The notes under the pieces: model-generated
What the model saw: only the letters and a program-made list of their open reading frames with translations
What the model was told of the DNA's origin: nothing
Databases searched by the model: none
In this document: piece after piece, positions 10,657-21,508 of the stretch
Position numbering within the stretch: the first letter of the stretch is position 1
Layout of the letters: each line of letters opens with the position of its first letter
Origin: Athripsodes cinereus
Taxonomy: Eukaryota > Arthropoda > Insecta > Trichoptera > Leptoceridae
Assembly (NCBI GenBank): GCA_947579605.1
Contig: OX388315.1
Span: 682,001-746,000 of the forward strand
DNA length: 64,000 bases
Direction: 5' to 3'
Position numbers and translations under genes: made by a program

Positions 10657-10805
10657 GACAATCTGCATAATTATTTCTCGTATAGAAGCAGGTCTAGTAG
10701 TAAGATTTTTTTTTTCAACTCGCACGAAGAGGACAGCTTGCATGTTCATCACATGCATCTGGTATGCTGGGCACCCCGCTTGTAGGATACGCCGTGATGG
10801 GAAAA
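10657..10805 (+). repeat. Family A repeat, continuation and second copy
   Basis: 10657-10705 continues the interrupted copy (GAAGCAGGTCTAGTAGTAAG). 10710-10805 is a second copy with ACGAAGAGGACAGCTTGCATG, CACCCCGCTTGTAGGATACG and CCGTGATGG. Confidence 0.55.
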
Positions 10806-11607
10806 TGTAATACCTATAACAGCTCATTTTTTATTTGCGCACTCACATACCATTTTTTTTGTATTCGTTTTATAATGTATTCGTTTTATTAAGGGTAGGG
10901 TATACCTACCGCCATAAGATTTTGTAAATGAGTTCTACGGTAGATTTCTCCCTCCACACGATCTTCATCTTCCCTTTCCCCGCAGTTGTTTCCTCGGTAA
11001 GAACTAAAATCTTACGAATAAACATCTTATAAGAATTCAGTAAGAATACCAGGTAGTACGTAGGTACCTACCTTATTATTTTTATAAATACATTTGCTTC
11101 TTTCTCACTTGCACCATACCGCACTCTTCACATACCGCACTATTTGTACTATGCTAATAATGTTTTTTTTTTGAAGAGTAGTTTTCTAAATTTGACCGCA
11201 ACATTTATCTATATATATATATAAAATTCAAAAAAAATAGCACTTGAAACAATAACGAAAGGCGGTGTGTTTCGAATTACGCAAAAGCAAACACACAGAC
11301 ATATTATAACTAGTGGAAAATTATTATGAAAATAAACAACAAACTCGATGTTGTTTTGAAATATTGTTTCATATTATTCAGTTTCATTTTTATATTGAAA
11401 ATTGCTCTTTCAAATATTATGCACTAGAGTTGTCTATACATATAATATATGCCTATTTACTTATTTACCTATTTATTTATACCATGACTGATTCTCTCAC
11501 AAGTGGAGGGTTAGTGGTTTTTTCATCAGTGTAAATGATGGTTTATGTTTGTGCATATTTTTTTTAAAACAGTATGCTAAAAGCTTTGGACGTGAAGGGG
11601 GAGTTTG

Positions 11608-11660
11608 CTGGCACCTGGGATCGAACCGTGTACTCTACCTCCAGGCTACCGACGGACATA
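11608..11660 (-). mobile_element. tRNA-derived SINE head
   Basis: On the minus strand GGTAGCCTGGAGGTAGAG resembles a polymerase III A box and GGTTCGATCCC (11627-11617) is a perfect B box. The A-B spacing is short and no cloverleaf can be folded, so it is not a tRNA gene. The sequence below 11600 would be its body, with an AAAAAAAATAT stretch near 11560. Confidence 0.5.
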
Positions 11661-11904
11661 TGCACTTATAATTCGCGTGAATTTGATTAGTTTATTTGAA
11701 GATTAAAACTTGTGATAATGGATGGCGTATCTTGTCGCTGAGTTAATTGTATTAAAAGTTTTGGACAGAATGTTAATGGAAAATTACCTTTTACAAGTCA
11801 CTCGAAATTATCTTATCATAATATTAATCAATCTATGTGTATTCTCTTCTCTATCTCTCACTGATATAGTAAACAGAAGACTAAGAACAGGTTTGCGCCA
11901 GTAA

Positions 11905-12085
11905 ATAGACATTCAGGATAGGAGGCATGCCTCATCGCTGAATTGAATATTTTGCATATAGGTGAACCTTAAATTAAAAAATAAATCTACCATCGCAGCA
12001 CAAGTAGAGTGGCCAGGATACCAGCTGTCCTCTTTGTGCCAACAAAAAAAGACATTCAGGATAGGTGGCAAATCTTATCGCTAAC
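11905..12085 (-). repeat. Family A repeat, rearranged
   Basis: ACATTCAGGATAGGAGGCAT and ACATTCAGGATAGGTGGCAA appear in direct order around CCAGCTGTCCTCTTTGTGCC, so two pieces are present. Confidence 0.6.
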
Positions 12086-12104
12086 GAAATAAATACATTG
12101 GAAA

Positions 12105-12145
12105 TTAAAAGCTCTGAAAGCTGGCTCACAAAAAATCACTGTGAG
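12105..12145 (+). ncRNA. Hammerhead-like relic (family F), 3' half only
   Basis: AAGCTCT, GAAA, GCTGGC and TC followed by ACAAAAAATCACTGTG. The CTGANGA half is missing, so it is a dead fragment. Confidence 0.35.
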
Positions 12146-12282
12146 AGTACAAAATAAAAAACGGGTTTTATGTAATAACTTTACGTGAACTTACATCAAG
12201 TGTTGTCGAACGACAACATTGACTTGAAATCAATAAATGATAATGATGAAATAACTGTGATTATAAAAAAGTGTATATTTAC

Positions 12283-12363
12283 CAAAGTAACATTGTTCCC
12301 TGCTCTTTTGAGGGCATCTACGGCTGCTGCGTGTGGAACACCTACCACAGATACTCCATTCAC
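12283..12363 (-). CDS. dlg1: Dlg-like MAGUK scaffold, exon with C-terminal third of PDZ1
   Basis: This 27-codon exon lies between a CTTTCAG acceptor and a TTG|GTAAAT donor, phase 0 on both sides. It reads VNGVSVVGVPHAAAVDALKR followed by AGNNVTL. It completes the PDZ1 begun in the exon 11.3 kb upstream: ND.ILQ joins VNGVSVV without a gap. PHA.AVDALK.AG is the second helix that lines the peptide groove; the H of PHA is the class I PDZ histidine that contacts Ser/Thr of the ligand. Insect Dlg proteins have VSVV.VPHA.AVDALK.AGN here. It was recognised by translation and splice context, since it is too short to stand out as an open frame. Confidence 0.85.
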
Positions 12364-12407
12364 CTGAAAGAAAAATTAAGAAGATCGTAATAAAATGAAA
12401 GAGTAAT

Positions 12408-12525
12408 AAATGCAGTGGAGATAAGATCGCTGAGGAATTCGTAAAACGTTGCGTAATATAGTGAAGAATGAGGATATTAGAAGAATGAGCGGATGCAATA
12501 GGACTGTTGTGGATAGATCAGTCAT
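12408..12525 (+). mobile_element. LINE remnant (LRWFGHVERM family)
   Basis: AAACGTTGCG, GAATGAGGATATTAGAAG, AATGAGCGGATGC and TGTTGTGGATAGA match nucleotides coding RDRVKNEDIRRMSGC in the 49-kb copy. It sits just upstream (in gene sense) of the 12.3-kb exon. Confidence 0.6.
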
Positions 12526-12639
12526 GGATCCTTAAATGTTTCTGGACATCATATTTCTGCTTATTTTGTACCGAATTTATAACACTTTTTTGTTACCATT
12601 TTGGATCCATGTATTATTTTAATAAAAATATTATGTATT

Positions 12640-12780
12640 AAAGATAATAATAATAATAAACTTTATTGTACAAAATATTTGGATACAAATAATAATGTTA
12701 CTACATAGTATAAACGAATAATTTTGCACAATGGGCGAGTTTATCGCAGGGACACGATATCTTCCAACTAACCCAACAAA
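12640..12780 (-). mobile_element. LINE 3' tail (TTCCAACTAACCC type)
   Basis: AATAATAATAAACTTTATTG, ACAATGGGCGAGTTTATCGC and CTTCCAACTAACCCAA. Read on the minus strand this is a LINE 3' UTR ending in a TTATTATT tail. Confidence 0.55.
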
Positions 12781-13029
12781 GTAATCTAAAAAACAAATGA
12801 AAACAATGATAAAAATAAGAATAATAAGTCCCGATATTGATAGTTTAGATAAAGATATTGAAAGTTTTGCAGTACCTAGTTTAAAAGATTCCCATTAGGT
12901 GGATTTAGCCGGCCGACCGTTCAGGCTGCCCACTGTCGCTCGTGAGGACAATGTTTTTGTTTGGAATTGCTGATAAATAGGAGTTAACTCCTGAGATATT
13001 CGACTGTGTAGAGGGTCCTTTCAATATGT

Positions 13030-13095
13030 TGTGGATAGATTCTGTGTAAAAAAGGTACGACGTACAGGGCACGTGGAACGAATGGTTATGGTCTC
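13030..13095 (+). mobile_element. LINE scrap (LRWFGHVERM family)
   Basis: TGTTGTGGATAGATTCTGTG and GGGCACGTGGAACGAATGG correspond to VVDRMR and GHVERM of the family. Confidence 0.4.
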
Positions 13096-13109
13096 AGTGC
13101 AGGGTGACT

Positions 13110-14090
13110 TTTTTAAGATAATTATAATAATTTCTATAGATTAGCTATAAAGCAAAATAAGTTAAACACTTAGAGGTCAGATATGTGCTCTGAATATAGT
13201 CGCACATTGCGAGTAGTCGAGTCGTGGTTGATCATAGATGAGCGTCACTCACTGAATATACCATAGACACAACGGAAAATATCACAGAATTCCATACAAA
13301 ACCTAGAACCCTAACTCATTTACAAAAGTGAGGCAAAAAATCTATGAATTTTTGACAGAACGGTTGGCGAAAGCGTGTGGTGATTCCTACATTTTATGAA
13401 GTATTTCTCGCATTTTTATTAAAATATATCATTTTTACATTTATAAAAACGTAATTGGACGTTTTTTGAAGTTCTTGTCGACGTTTCAAGCGATTTATCA
13501 CACTTTTTTTCGCCAACCGATCTGTCAAAAGTGCCGAAAAATGGTGCCTCACTTTATTACAATGAAAATACATACGAGTCCTCCATCTAGGTATTATATA
13601 TAAAAATCTATGGAAAATACATAGAAAAATATGCTAACTTCACGCCTGCAAGAAAATGCTTAGAATAATATGCTAACTTCAAGAAGACGGCAAGAATGGG
13701 ATGTCTCAGATGTGATAATTTTGTGAATAGTCTAAAGTTATAAAATGTCTACGTTTTTTTTCTTTTGAAGATCATCACTTCTTGAAACAAGAATAAATCG
13801 TAAGTACCTAAATTATTTATTTTATTTAAACAGCGGCTTACTTATTCTGATCTCTGCTTTTGTTCTCATTTTGTTGAGGATAAAAATAAATTGAAGCTTA
13901 TTTATTATCATCACGTTCCTTTTTACGACCGTAAAATATCTTTTCGTCCATAGCTTTAAATGTCAAATTATATATAACAGTCTTAAGAGGTATCTATCTT
14001 ATTCTGCAGTGATTAAGGAGATAGGAGTAAATAATGTTTAGTTTAAATAATAACATCGTTGCATATTCAAAAAGAGGTATGTGAGTTATA
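13110..14090. other. Intron DNA without recognised features
   Basis: AT-rich. AATATGCTAACTTCA occurs twice near 13630 and 13670. No exon seen. Confidence 0.3.
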
Positions 14091-14480
14091 TTTATTTATT
14101 TATTCATCCTACGGCAAAAGCCGTTATTACATGATATATATTTATTATAAACAATTTCTACAACAATAAAATCGAAAACACAACACAAACATATTCAAAT
14201 CTCAATGATATAAAAACATATCAAAGACAATGTAATATAAATTATATAAAAGATATTAAAATTTAAAAATAAAATTACAGAATATAAAAATTTCAATTTA
14301 AAACCACAACACAAACAAATCAAATTTCAGACATGAAATTCAAAATTTGGAAAAAAAATAAAAATACAAATGGTTTGACATTTATAGAAAAAACTGCTTA
14401 CAACATCATAACGATTTTATAGAGTGATTCTAAATATCAAATATTAAAATTAAATACTTAAAGAATAATATCACATGAGA
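14091..14480 (-). mobile_element. A-rich LINE-like 3' end
   Basis: It starts TTTATTTATTTATTCATCC followed by a long stretch of A-rich words (ACAAAAACA type). Its appearance matches tails near 16.9, 23.1, 28.7 and 44.0 kb. Confidence 0.35.
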
Positions 14481-14564
14481 ATAAAAAATCAAAACAATAA
14501 TTTTAATGCCCTAATGAACAGTTTTGAAATAGTATGCCTAAATAAATTCGCACATACCTACGTG

Positions 14565-14665
14565 TGATGCGTCAAAAATATCCTCCATAGTGCATATGGC
14601 AGGGCACAATGGACACTCCAACAAGTGTGGCATGGTCGGTGCTGCACCGCAATCACACGCCATGA
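14565..14665 (-). mobile_element. LINE ORF2 C-terminal scrap (CDCGAAPTM)
   Basis: The minus strand reads ACDCGAAPTMPHLLECPLC then PAICTMEDIFDASHV without a stop. CxCG and HLLECPLC are typical of the zinc-finger-like end of LINE reverse transcriptases. It keeps five bases that the 42.8-kb copy has lost. Confidence 0.6.
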
Positions 14666-15334
14666 ATAAAAATATTATTAAAAGAGAAAACTTATATTTT
14701 ATATAACAAGTATCTATCCTTGGAGTAGGTACTCCTAGAGTAGATAAAGATTAACATTTGAAAAATCTTTCACTAAGGGTTGAATTTCAAACGATAAGTC
14801 GCTAGCCGATTAGTCGTTCTTTACTGTATTAATCCCGTCACTAATTAAAGCGTCACGTACTATTATAATTATTTATCATGTTGTCCCTAGGATAGAGATA
14901 CAAACTATACATAATATTATGTATAAAGTAAGATACAATAATTATATGTAGCCATTGCCTTTGGCTATTAATGCAGATTAGTGTAAGATGGAGGTTCATA
15001 AGCTAGTAGGGAATGCAAACTAGTTTCATGGAAAATAAAATACCTACAAAACTGGGTTGTGAGTTGTCTAAAGAATGAACAATAAAATGATAAATTTTAA
15101 CTTTTTAAATGTTCTGTGACTAACACTGTGGAATTCCATATTTATTACGAATTTATGCAAAATAATAGAAACATTGTTTTTTCCTCTCAAATAACTTTAA
15201 TGTAATTTTGTTTTGTTATAGTTTTGTCACTGTTAAACTTGTAAATTTTATGTATAATTATGTATTTTTAGACATGTAATAGGCTTATGCCGTGAATTTT
15301 ATAAAATAAAAAAAAATAAAAAAAATATTACTAC

Positions 15335-15452
15335 TAGCGGTGGAACATGCCACCGATCCTGAATGTTTCGATCCTTTATTGATTTATGCCACTTGCATAT
15401 TTTTTTTTACATGCAGTTATGTACATTAATCTGTGAGAGATGTCGCGATGGT
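15335..15452 (+). repeat. Family A repeat, diverged
   Basis: ATGCCACCGATCCTGAATG, TTTACATGCAGTTATG and GATGTCGCGATGGTAT. Confidence 0.5.
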
Positions 15453-16724
15453 ATAAACAAACAAATTTAAATTATCACATGGTTTTGCATTCCCTAGACC
15501 AAGTGATTGCATGAAGCAGTACCGCAAGGAGACAGAATTTTAGATTAAATTCTCCGCAAGGATCTTGATGTGCGAAGGTGAGAAGGGAAGAAGAGAATGG
15601 AAAGGAGAGGGAATGGAAGAAATAGATGGGTCAGGAAAACTATGTATGTATGTATGTTTACTTGTACATTTAATTATAATTAGAGAAGCGACATTCCCAT
15701 AAATGAATTAATTAAACCTCCAAATAGGATTAACATGTAGTAAAGTACTATTAAATATGCAATCTCATGTTCCGTTGTACTTGTACACATATTGTTTTGT
15801 AAATACATACAAATAGAATACACCTAGCACTTTTAGCTCTTTTTTATGTACATATGTCCTCGTACGAAACTGACTTAATGTGGTAAATACAATAATTATG
15901 GTATCAATGTTTCTTATACTTTTGGTCAGAATGCTTCAATTTGAATTTGGAAGACTAGACTTTGTAGCTGAAAAACTTGAACATAAATCCTGAATATACA
16001 GTTTTAACAAAGTGCCCATGAAAAGAAGAAAATTATTAAGTAGGTACTTGCTCTATAAGCCAGTGATATGTTATACCTAGATTTGCAATATGAATCTCAA
16101 ACATGTACCATCAATAAAATCTCGTTGCGGTCCTTGGTGCCGCAATTTTTATTTAGTTTGTTTAGAACTTCCATGGCAGCTTGTCGTCTCAGTGTCGTTG
16201 GATTAAATGTCATCCAGTAAAAATGTCGCATTGTGCTTAAATGATAACATAAAAATGGTTTGACTTTTTGATGAACGTTTTGAGATAGCGAGCACTTCAT
16301 CAAGTTTGAAATTTGCCAACAAATCTAGGGAACATGTAATTTGTAAAAAGAATGTTGTTATTGACATGGAATATGTCGATAATGGGTACAAAAGTAATAC
16401 ACCTTTTTATACAATGCTACTTGCAGTACTTGCTGAAGTTCGACAATACCCATTGTCAGTTTAAAAAAAAGCGACACACATATAAATTGTTTGTAGATAA
16501 CAAGAGATAGACAATATGAGCATGGGGATTATTACAGAAGACAAAGGCCGGTAGAAAGAGATGAATATACATATATATTACTCAGGTATTGTACCTCGAA
16601 GGGTGGGTACACATTTTTAGAGAATATTTGTATGACATTGCGAATCTAGTTGTAACATATCACTGATATTAGCGCACATTTTAACCAAACCAGACATTTT
16701 ATAAATGTCGAACTATTGCAGTAG

Positions 16725-16920
16725 CGAAGGGGTGATGAAAGGACGACGTAGAGGGTCTATTTATCTGAAAGACGATGTGTGAGAAAGCTCGGTCATTCGA
16801 AAACTGCGTGGCCTGTCCACATGGATCAAATTATCAAAGATTGCAGCTTGTTTTGTAAAAGAAAATGTAGACATGCATGTACTATGAGTAATTGCATTAG
16901 TACGGAGAAAACAAAATAAG
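16725..16920 (+). mobile_element. LINE remnant (LRWFGHVERM family), left part
   Basis: GATGTGTGAGAAAGC, CTGCGTGGCCTG, CACATGGATCAAATTATCAA correspond to RGVRKR.., TTWLDHVDQI. It is broken at 16921 and resumes at 17672. Confidence 0.5.
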
Positions 16921-17671
16921 TATTTTTTTTTAATTTATTTCTCGATACTTTATACGGCATGTGAGCCTGTATAACAACAAAATTTACAAATAAAAATTAG
17001 TAAAATAACACAATACCTACTACTTAATACAATTATTTATATTTGAAAAAATAGCTTTGAAAATATAAACACATAGGTAATTATTATAAACCAGATAACA
17101 CATTATGTATCAAATTTATCTTATTCAATTTCACCAAAACTGACCAATTTTAAACCTATCTAAATATGATCATCATCATCATCGCCCTCAACGATTCTCT
17201 CGGGAGCACAGAGAAGAAACCAGCTTCCATTAAGAGCGTCTCTGTTCCACTTACGTCACTTCTTACCACGACATTCTTTGCGCTCTAATGTTGTTGTCAC
17301 TGGAACGGTGTGTATTGTGAGAGAGGGACGCCCGGGCCGACGGAACGGAACCCTTGCGAACGGAAGAATTATCATTGGGATTATTATAAGATATAATTAT
17401 CATAGGAACCAACTATCATTGGGCACTCTCAAAACATGATCCAGTCAGGACCATCGTCTCTCCTGTATCACGGAGATTACAGATCTATGCCGGGTGCGCC
17501 GGCGTACAGCATCATTTGTGATATGTTCATATCATTTTACACCCGAAATCCTCCAGAGACACTTTGTTTTCAAAGCTTAGTATCTGTAATATCTAAGTAT
17601 CTTTAATATGTTAGTTGGGTGTTGATCATTTCGTAAATAAATTTAATTGTTAATAAAATAAGTTTAAAAAG
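16921..17671. other. Insert splitting a LINE copy
   Basis: It contains an A-rich tail (16921-17150), a CpG-rich part (17180-17370) and CATGATCCAGTCAGGACC (about 17433), which recurs in altered form near 27743. It may be more than one insertion. Confidence 0.4.
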
Positions 17672-17745
17672 CATTTACGGATAGATCAATATGGCGTTCC
17701 GTTATCTCTGCCTACCCCATTTGGGACACGGTGCGAGAGTATAGA
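17672..17745 (+). mobile_element. LINE remnant (LRWFGHVERM family), right part
   Basis: ACGGATAGATCAATATGGCG and CTCTGCCTACCCCATTTGGG encode the KDRSIWR and LSAYPS end of the family. Confidence 0.5.
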
Positions 17746-18154
17746 TAAATAGACAGAGAGATGGATTAATACGATATTTCTGTTGAGCGAACGCACATGA
17801 ATAATCATGTGTGTACCTACCTATTTAATTCAATACAAGTGTATATTGATTATTATCACACAGCGCACGTAGTAATGCCATTAAGCGGAAATTAAATAAT
17901 GAATTCCCAAAACTATTATCTACCAAAGCAACGTTTGCATATATAATTATTATTAAAGACACAATAATTTATTTATCGCATTAGTTAATATTAATTCACA
18001 AACCGAAGTTGTATGATTTTAATAATAATATGCAAATATGCATTTCAATAGGTAGGTAGGTACCCATAATATTATATGATGTGAAATGGCTTTGAATTTA
18101 AAATTAAATTATATTATTTTCTCTAGAGCACTCGGTAATTAATATAATTGATCT

Positions 18155-18310
18155 CTCATTCTTTTCCGTAAGTTTTCAAGTGTCCTGTAAAAGGCAGGTG
18201 ATCTAAAATTTCAGTGATCAGGTTTGCCACCCACTTTGAATGTCTTATTATTTTATTATCACGAAGAGGACAGCTTGCATGTTTATTACGTGCAGCTGGT
18301 CTGCTGCCAC
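18155..18310 (+). repeat. Family A repeat
   Basis: ATTCTTTTCCGTAAGTTTTC, TGTAAAAGGCAGGTG, TTGCCACCCACTTTGAATG, GAAGAGGACAGCTTGCATG, CAGCTGGTCTGCTG. It shows that the family extends 5' to the CTCTTTTCCG block. Confidence 0.7.
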
Positions 18311-18404
18311 CCCACTAGTAGTAACAAATTATATTTGTTCAAGATTGCTCGAATATAATTTTTAAATGATGGCTATCCTAGAGCGTGTCTATTGCTTGAT
18401 ATGG

Positions 18405-18450
18405 GAATTGAAATGAAATGAAATGAAATTAAATGAAATGAATGAAATGC
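18405..18450. repeat. AAATG microsatellite
   Basis: Imperfect tandem GAAAT repeats followed by TTTTTATTTCCC. Confidence 0.7.
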
Positions 18451-18824
18451 TTTTTATTTCCCTTCTAACAATAGGTACATTTGACAAATTTCACAATATG
18501 TTATAAATCATTATGGACATCACATATATGGTCTTATCAGTTTTTCTTCTTATCAAACTCATCATGGGCTCCCTATAGGGATCTCAGATGAGCGAGCCAG
18601 GGGCAGCCCTCACAGGGACCAAAACTGGATAAATTAGGTATGTTAGTCTTTGTAAAAATAGGATCCCATATCAGGCCACCCCTGGCCCGCCTGACCGTGT
18701 ACGTTCGTAATTGATTCACGCAAGACAGGGAAATTACACCGTCCCTTTAGATTGCTCTGTTCTGGGACGGTGATTATCGAGGAAATATTTTTTGTCTCAG
18801 AATTTCCCAGAAGTGGCTATAAAA

Positions 18825-18950
18825 AATAGGACATACAGGATCGGTGGCGTGCCTCATCACTTAATTTTAGACGTTAATTGTCTTAATCGTGAGGTTTTAC
18901 GAATACCTGCCTTTTACAGAATACTGGGAAATCAACGGAAAAGAGTGAGG
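18825..18950 (-). repeat. Family A repeat, 5' half
   Basis: ACAGGATCGGTGGCGTGCC, TACCTGCCTTTTACAG and AACGGAAAAGAGTGAGGG in reverse order. Confidence 0.6.
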
Positions 18951-19599
18951 GTATAAATAATTTTACATACTGTTATGTCATTGATATGTTTATATATTTA
19001 TGTTATCACGTTAAAGCCATATTGCCATATATATTTGAATAAATAAATAAATATAAATATTGTACCTGTTGGTATATTTTTGCCATAAATAAATAAATAA
19101 AAAATACTAAGAATGACTGGCCTGTCTCATCGCTGATAGCATTATAGGTACGAGTTGTTTTACAAATTCATTATGTTTTAAGGATCTTAATCTTGGAGTA
19201 GGAATATCTCAAAATAGTGTTCTAAATAAATTACGTCCACTATTTAGTTTCTATAGTACTTACTTAGTAATTTTCAAATATCCCTTAAATCAGAAGGCAG
19301 GACAATCAATTAATATTATTTCCAAATACTTTGTTTGTACAGTAGTGCGTGACCAGAGACAACTTACGAAGATATTAATTAATTAAAGCCCATCTATAAT
19401 TCCAAACAATGATTGACTTCTATCAATATTAGAAAAATCACAAAGCTTTTAGATAAATTTTAGCTGATCTGCTTGTATTATTATTATGAAATATTTTGAT
19501 ATATTTGACAAAAAAAATTAGCAGTAAATAAGCACAGATAAAATCGACATTCCATACCCTGCGCCTGCCCTACATGAATTACAGCGTGAAAGGGTGGAT

Positions 19600-19870
19600 A
19601 AAATGTATTTATGTTGGATGATTTATTCGGCGCCGTTTAATGGAGCATCCATCTCAAGGGCGCGGGAAACTATTTTGGAAGAGCGATGTCTTCAACTTGC
19701 TCCTGAACGTTGTTATCGGCTGGTTTTTACGGAGGTCCTCGGGGAGTTGGTTCCAAATGACGGGTCCTGCGACGCTAAAAGCCCTATCATAGAAACAGGA
19801 CTTGTTTGCTCTGTTGTTTTCGTCGAGCATGTTGGTGGATGTCTTAGCTGAGCATTAAGGTCTACTTGCA
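19600..19870 (-). mobile_element. LINE ORF2 C-terminus (FSVAGPVIWNQLPEDLR family)
   Basis: The minus strand has an unbroken frame SCFYDRAFSVAGPVIWNQLP then EDLRKNQPITTFRSKLKTSL, ending FPRP and TGA at 19656-19654. This block closes many CR1/jockey-type reverse transcriptase proteins. It is 5'-truncated and is the best of six copies here. Confidence 0.75.
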
Positions 19871-20095
19871 GGTGTTTTGAGAACACAGAGCTCAGAAAGT
19901 GACTGAGATGCCATTTTGTTCAAAGTTCAAAAATATATAGATATTCTCCAAAATTTTGTTAATTTATTCATTAATTTATTTTCATCATTACATACACATT
20001 TGATCTACATAAAATACATAGTAAAACAGTGTAGAACATTATACATAATAATATGAATAATAAATACTTCAGACGAGTGTATTTGATCAAAATAT

Positions 20096-20270
20096 TCACT
20101 GTGTCGGTGTTTAGGTAGTAGAATTCCATATCGAAACAAATAAAACAAGTGTTTTATTCTACTATTGTTTTATTCTATGAGAGAGACGTCTTTCAATCAA
20201 TCAGATTGACAATGTCCTCATAAGACGAAAGACGTCTCTCTCACAGAATAAAACACTTGTTTTATTAATT
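20096..20270 (+). mobile_element. Snapback retroposon family B, inverse orientation
   Basis: It is flanked by the 15-bp direct repeat ATTTGATCAAAATAT (20081-20095, 20271-20285). The tail GTGTCGGTG...GTAGAATTCC comes first. The arms (AATAAAACAAGTGTTTTATT and complement) differ by a 16-bp duplication in the left one. The core on the plus strand is TTGACAA, a stem GTCCT/AAGAC, GAAA, GACGTC. Confidence 0.65.
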
Positions 20271-20852
20271 ATTTGATCAAAATATGCTGTAACTTAAAAT
20301 TATACTTAATGCTCGACTTGTTGAAGATGTTTGAAGCAGATTTGGTTTATTTTGGAACACATAGGAAGCAATAAGTATTTCAAAGTACATATAGCTACAA
20401 GATAATCCTAGTACCTTCTCAACTTTTTTTATAATGAACAAATTTAGATTAAATTTAATTTTCCGAAATAATTTACTTGAAGAAAAGAAACTCGAAAAGA
20501 AAAAAAAAAATTGTACAAAAGTTTTGCATTATTTTGCAGTTTTTTGCTTAAAAGCTCTGCAGAAATCAACTAACGGTTATTTTGGAAACATATCAGGATA
20601 TTGTTATCTAGAGAGAAAAAAAAACAAAGTTAATTATAAATATGATAAATTAATGCTGTTGTTATTAAGAAAATGACTTGCTAATTAGTTGATGTTTCTC
20701 TTTAAATTAATATCTCATTATGTACCATATAAGAAAAATAAGCTCTTAAGTAGGCTAATGTGATACAAACATAAATAATATAATATATCGGTAGATTGGT
20801 AGATACCTACTTACTAAAAAAAACAACAAAATTAACGATAACGATAATACAA

Positions 20853-21508
20853 GGTGACTCAAAATAACGGGAAGTTTTGAAATGTGTAGTGGCACCACTG
20901 CGAGACAGTGACGTTGTACAAGTAAACACCCCGCCATTTTAGTAACTATGGTCCAAGAAACCTGCTTAAAACAGAACGTAGCGATATCCCACACTGCAAG
21001 GCAGTCAACGGAAACTGTATGAGAATTGATCGGTAACCGTGCGATCTTAAGATTCAATAACATTTCCTGGCCCCTAAAATCGACAGATTTGTCCGTTTAT
21101 GCTTTTTTCTTATCGGGTTATCTCAGCCAAACCCCAACTCAGAAGATTCTTCTTAGTGTGTCACACCCCTGTTCTGATCCTTTTGAGGGTTTACCACATT
21201 GGCCATGGAGTTCGTGGGGCGAACTCATCTAAGGGGAGCTGCAAGAGAGGTCGTGGCTTTCTGGGAGGAAAATCGAATATAGATTTTGATGTTTTTTTTT
21301 ATTATTGTGCTGACCGACACGAAAAGAAGAAGGTCGGATTATCTCAAGAGAAAAGTGCATTAAACTCGAACATAAATCTGGATGATTAAAAACAGAAAAT
21401 TTAGGATGAAATTCACAATATCCCAGCTAAAATGTTAAAACGGTCAATGAGGAATCTCAACAGCGGATTTTTGGGTTTTTAAAAGGTTTCCGTTTTTTTT
21501 GTGTCACC
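20853..21508 (+). mobile_element. Degenerate DDE transposon (Tc1/mariner-like superfamily)
   Basis: Ends are inverted: GGTGACTCAAAATAACGG at 20853 and the complement of GGTGACACAAAAAAAACGG ending at 21508. Between them the plus frame reads SHTARQSTETV, a stop, then ISWPLKSTDLSVYAFFLSGYL. The block ATCHTA...WPPRS.DLTP.DFFLWGYL is the DDE/D catalytic neighbourhood of a common insect transposase. The C-terminal IPAKMLKRSMRNL follows at about 21415. Stops, frameshifts and a foreign-looking 240-bp segment (21140-21385) show it is dead. Confidence 0.65.

Larger units (their letters stand above)
5661..12282 (-). other. Intron of the Dlg-like gene (about 6.6 kb)
   Basis: It separates the last PDZ1 exon from the PDZ2 exon, with donor GTAAAT and acceptor TTTTCAG. 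It carries two snapback elements, the hammerhead-like pair near 8.8 and 9.2 kb, a tRNA-like SINE and several family A copies. Confidence 0.7.

Noticed and set aside
20434..20676. 80-codon K/N-rich frame
   Set aside because: AT-rich composition alone explains it; no motif, no splice sites.
21099..21389. 96-codon plus-strand frame
   Set aside because: It spans the foreign segment of a dead transposon, out of the transposase frame.
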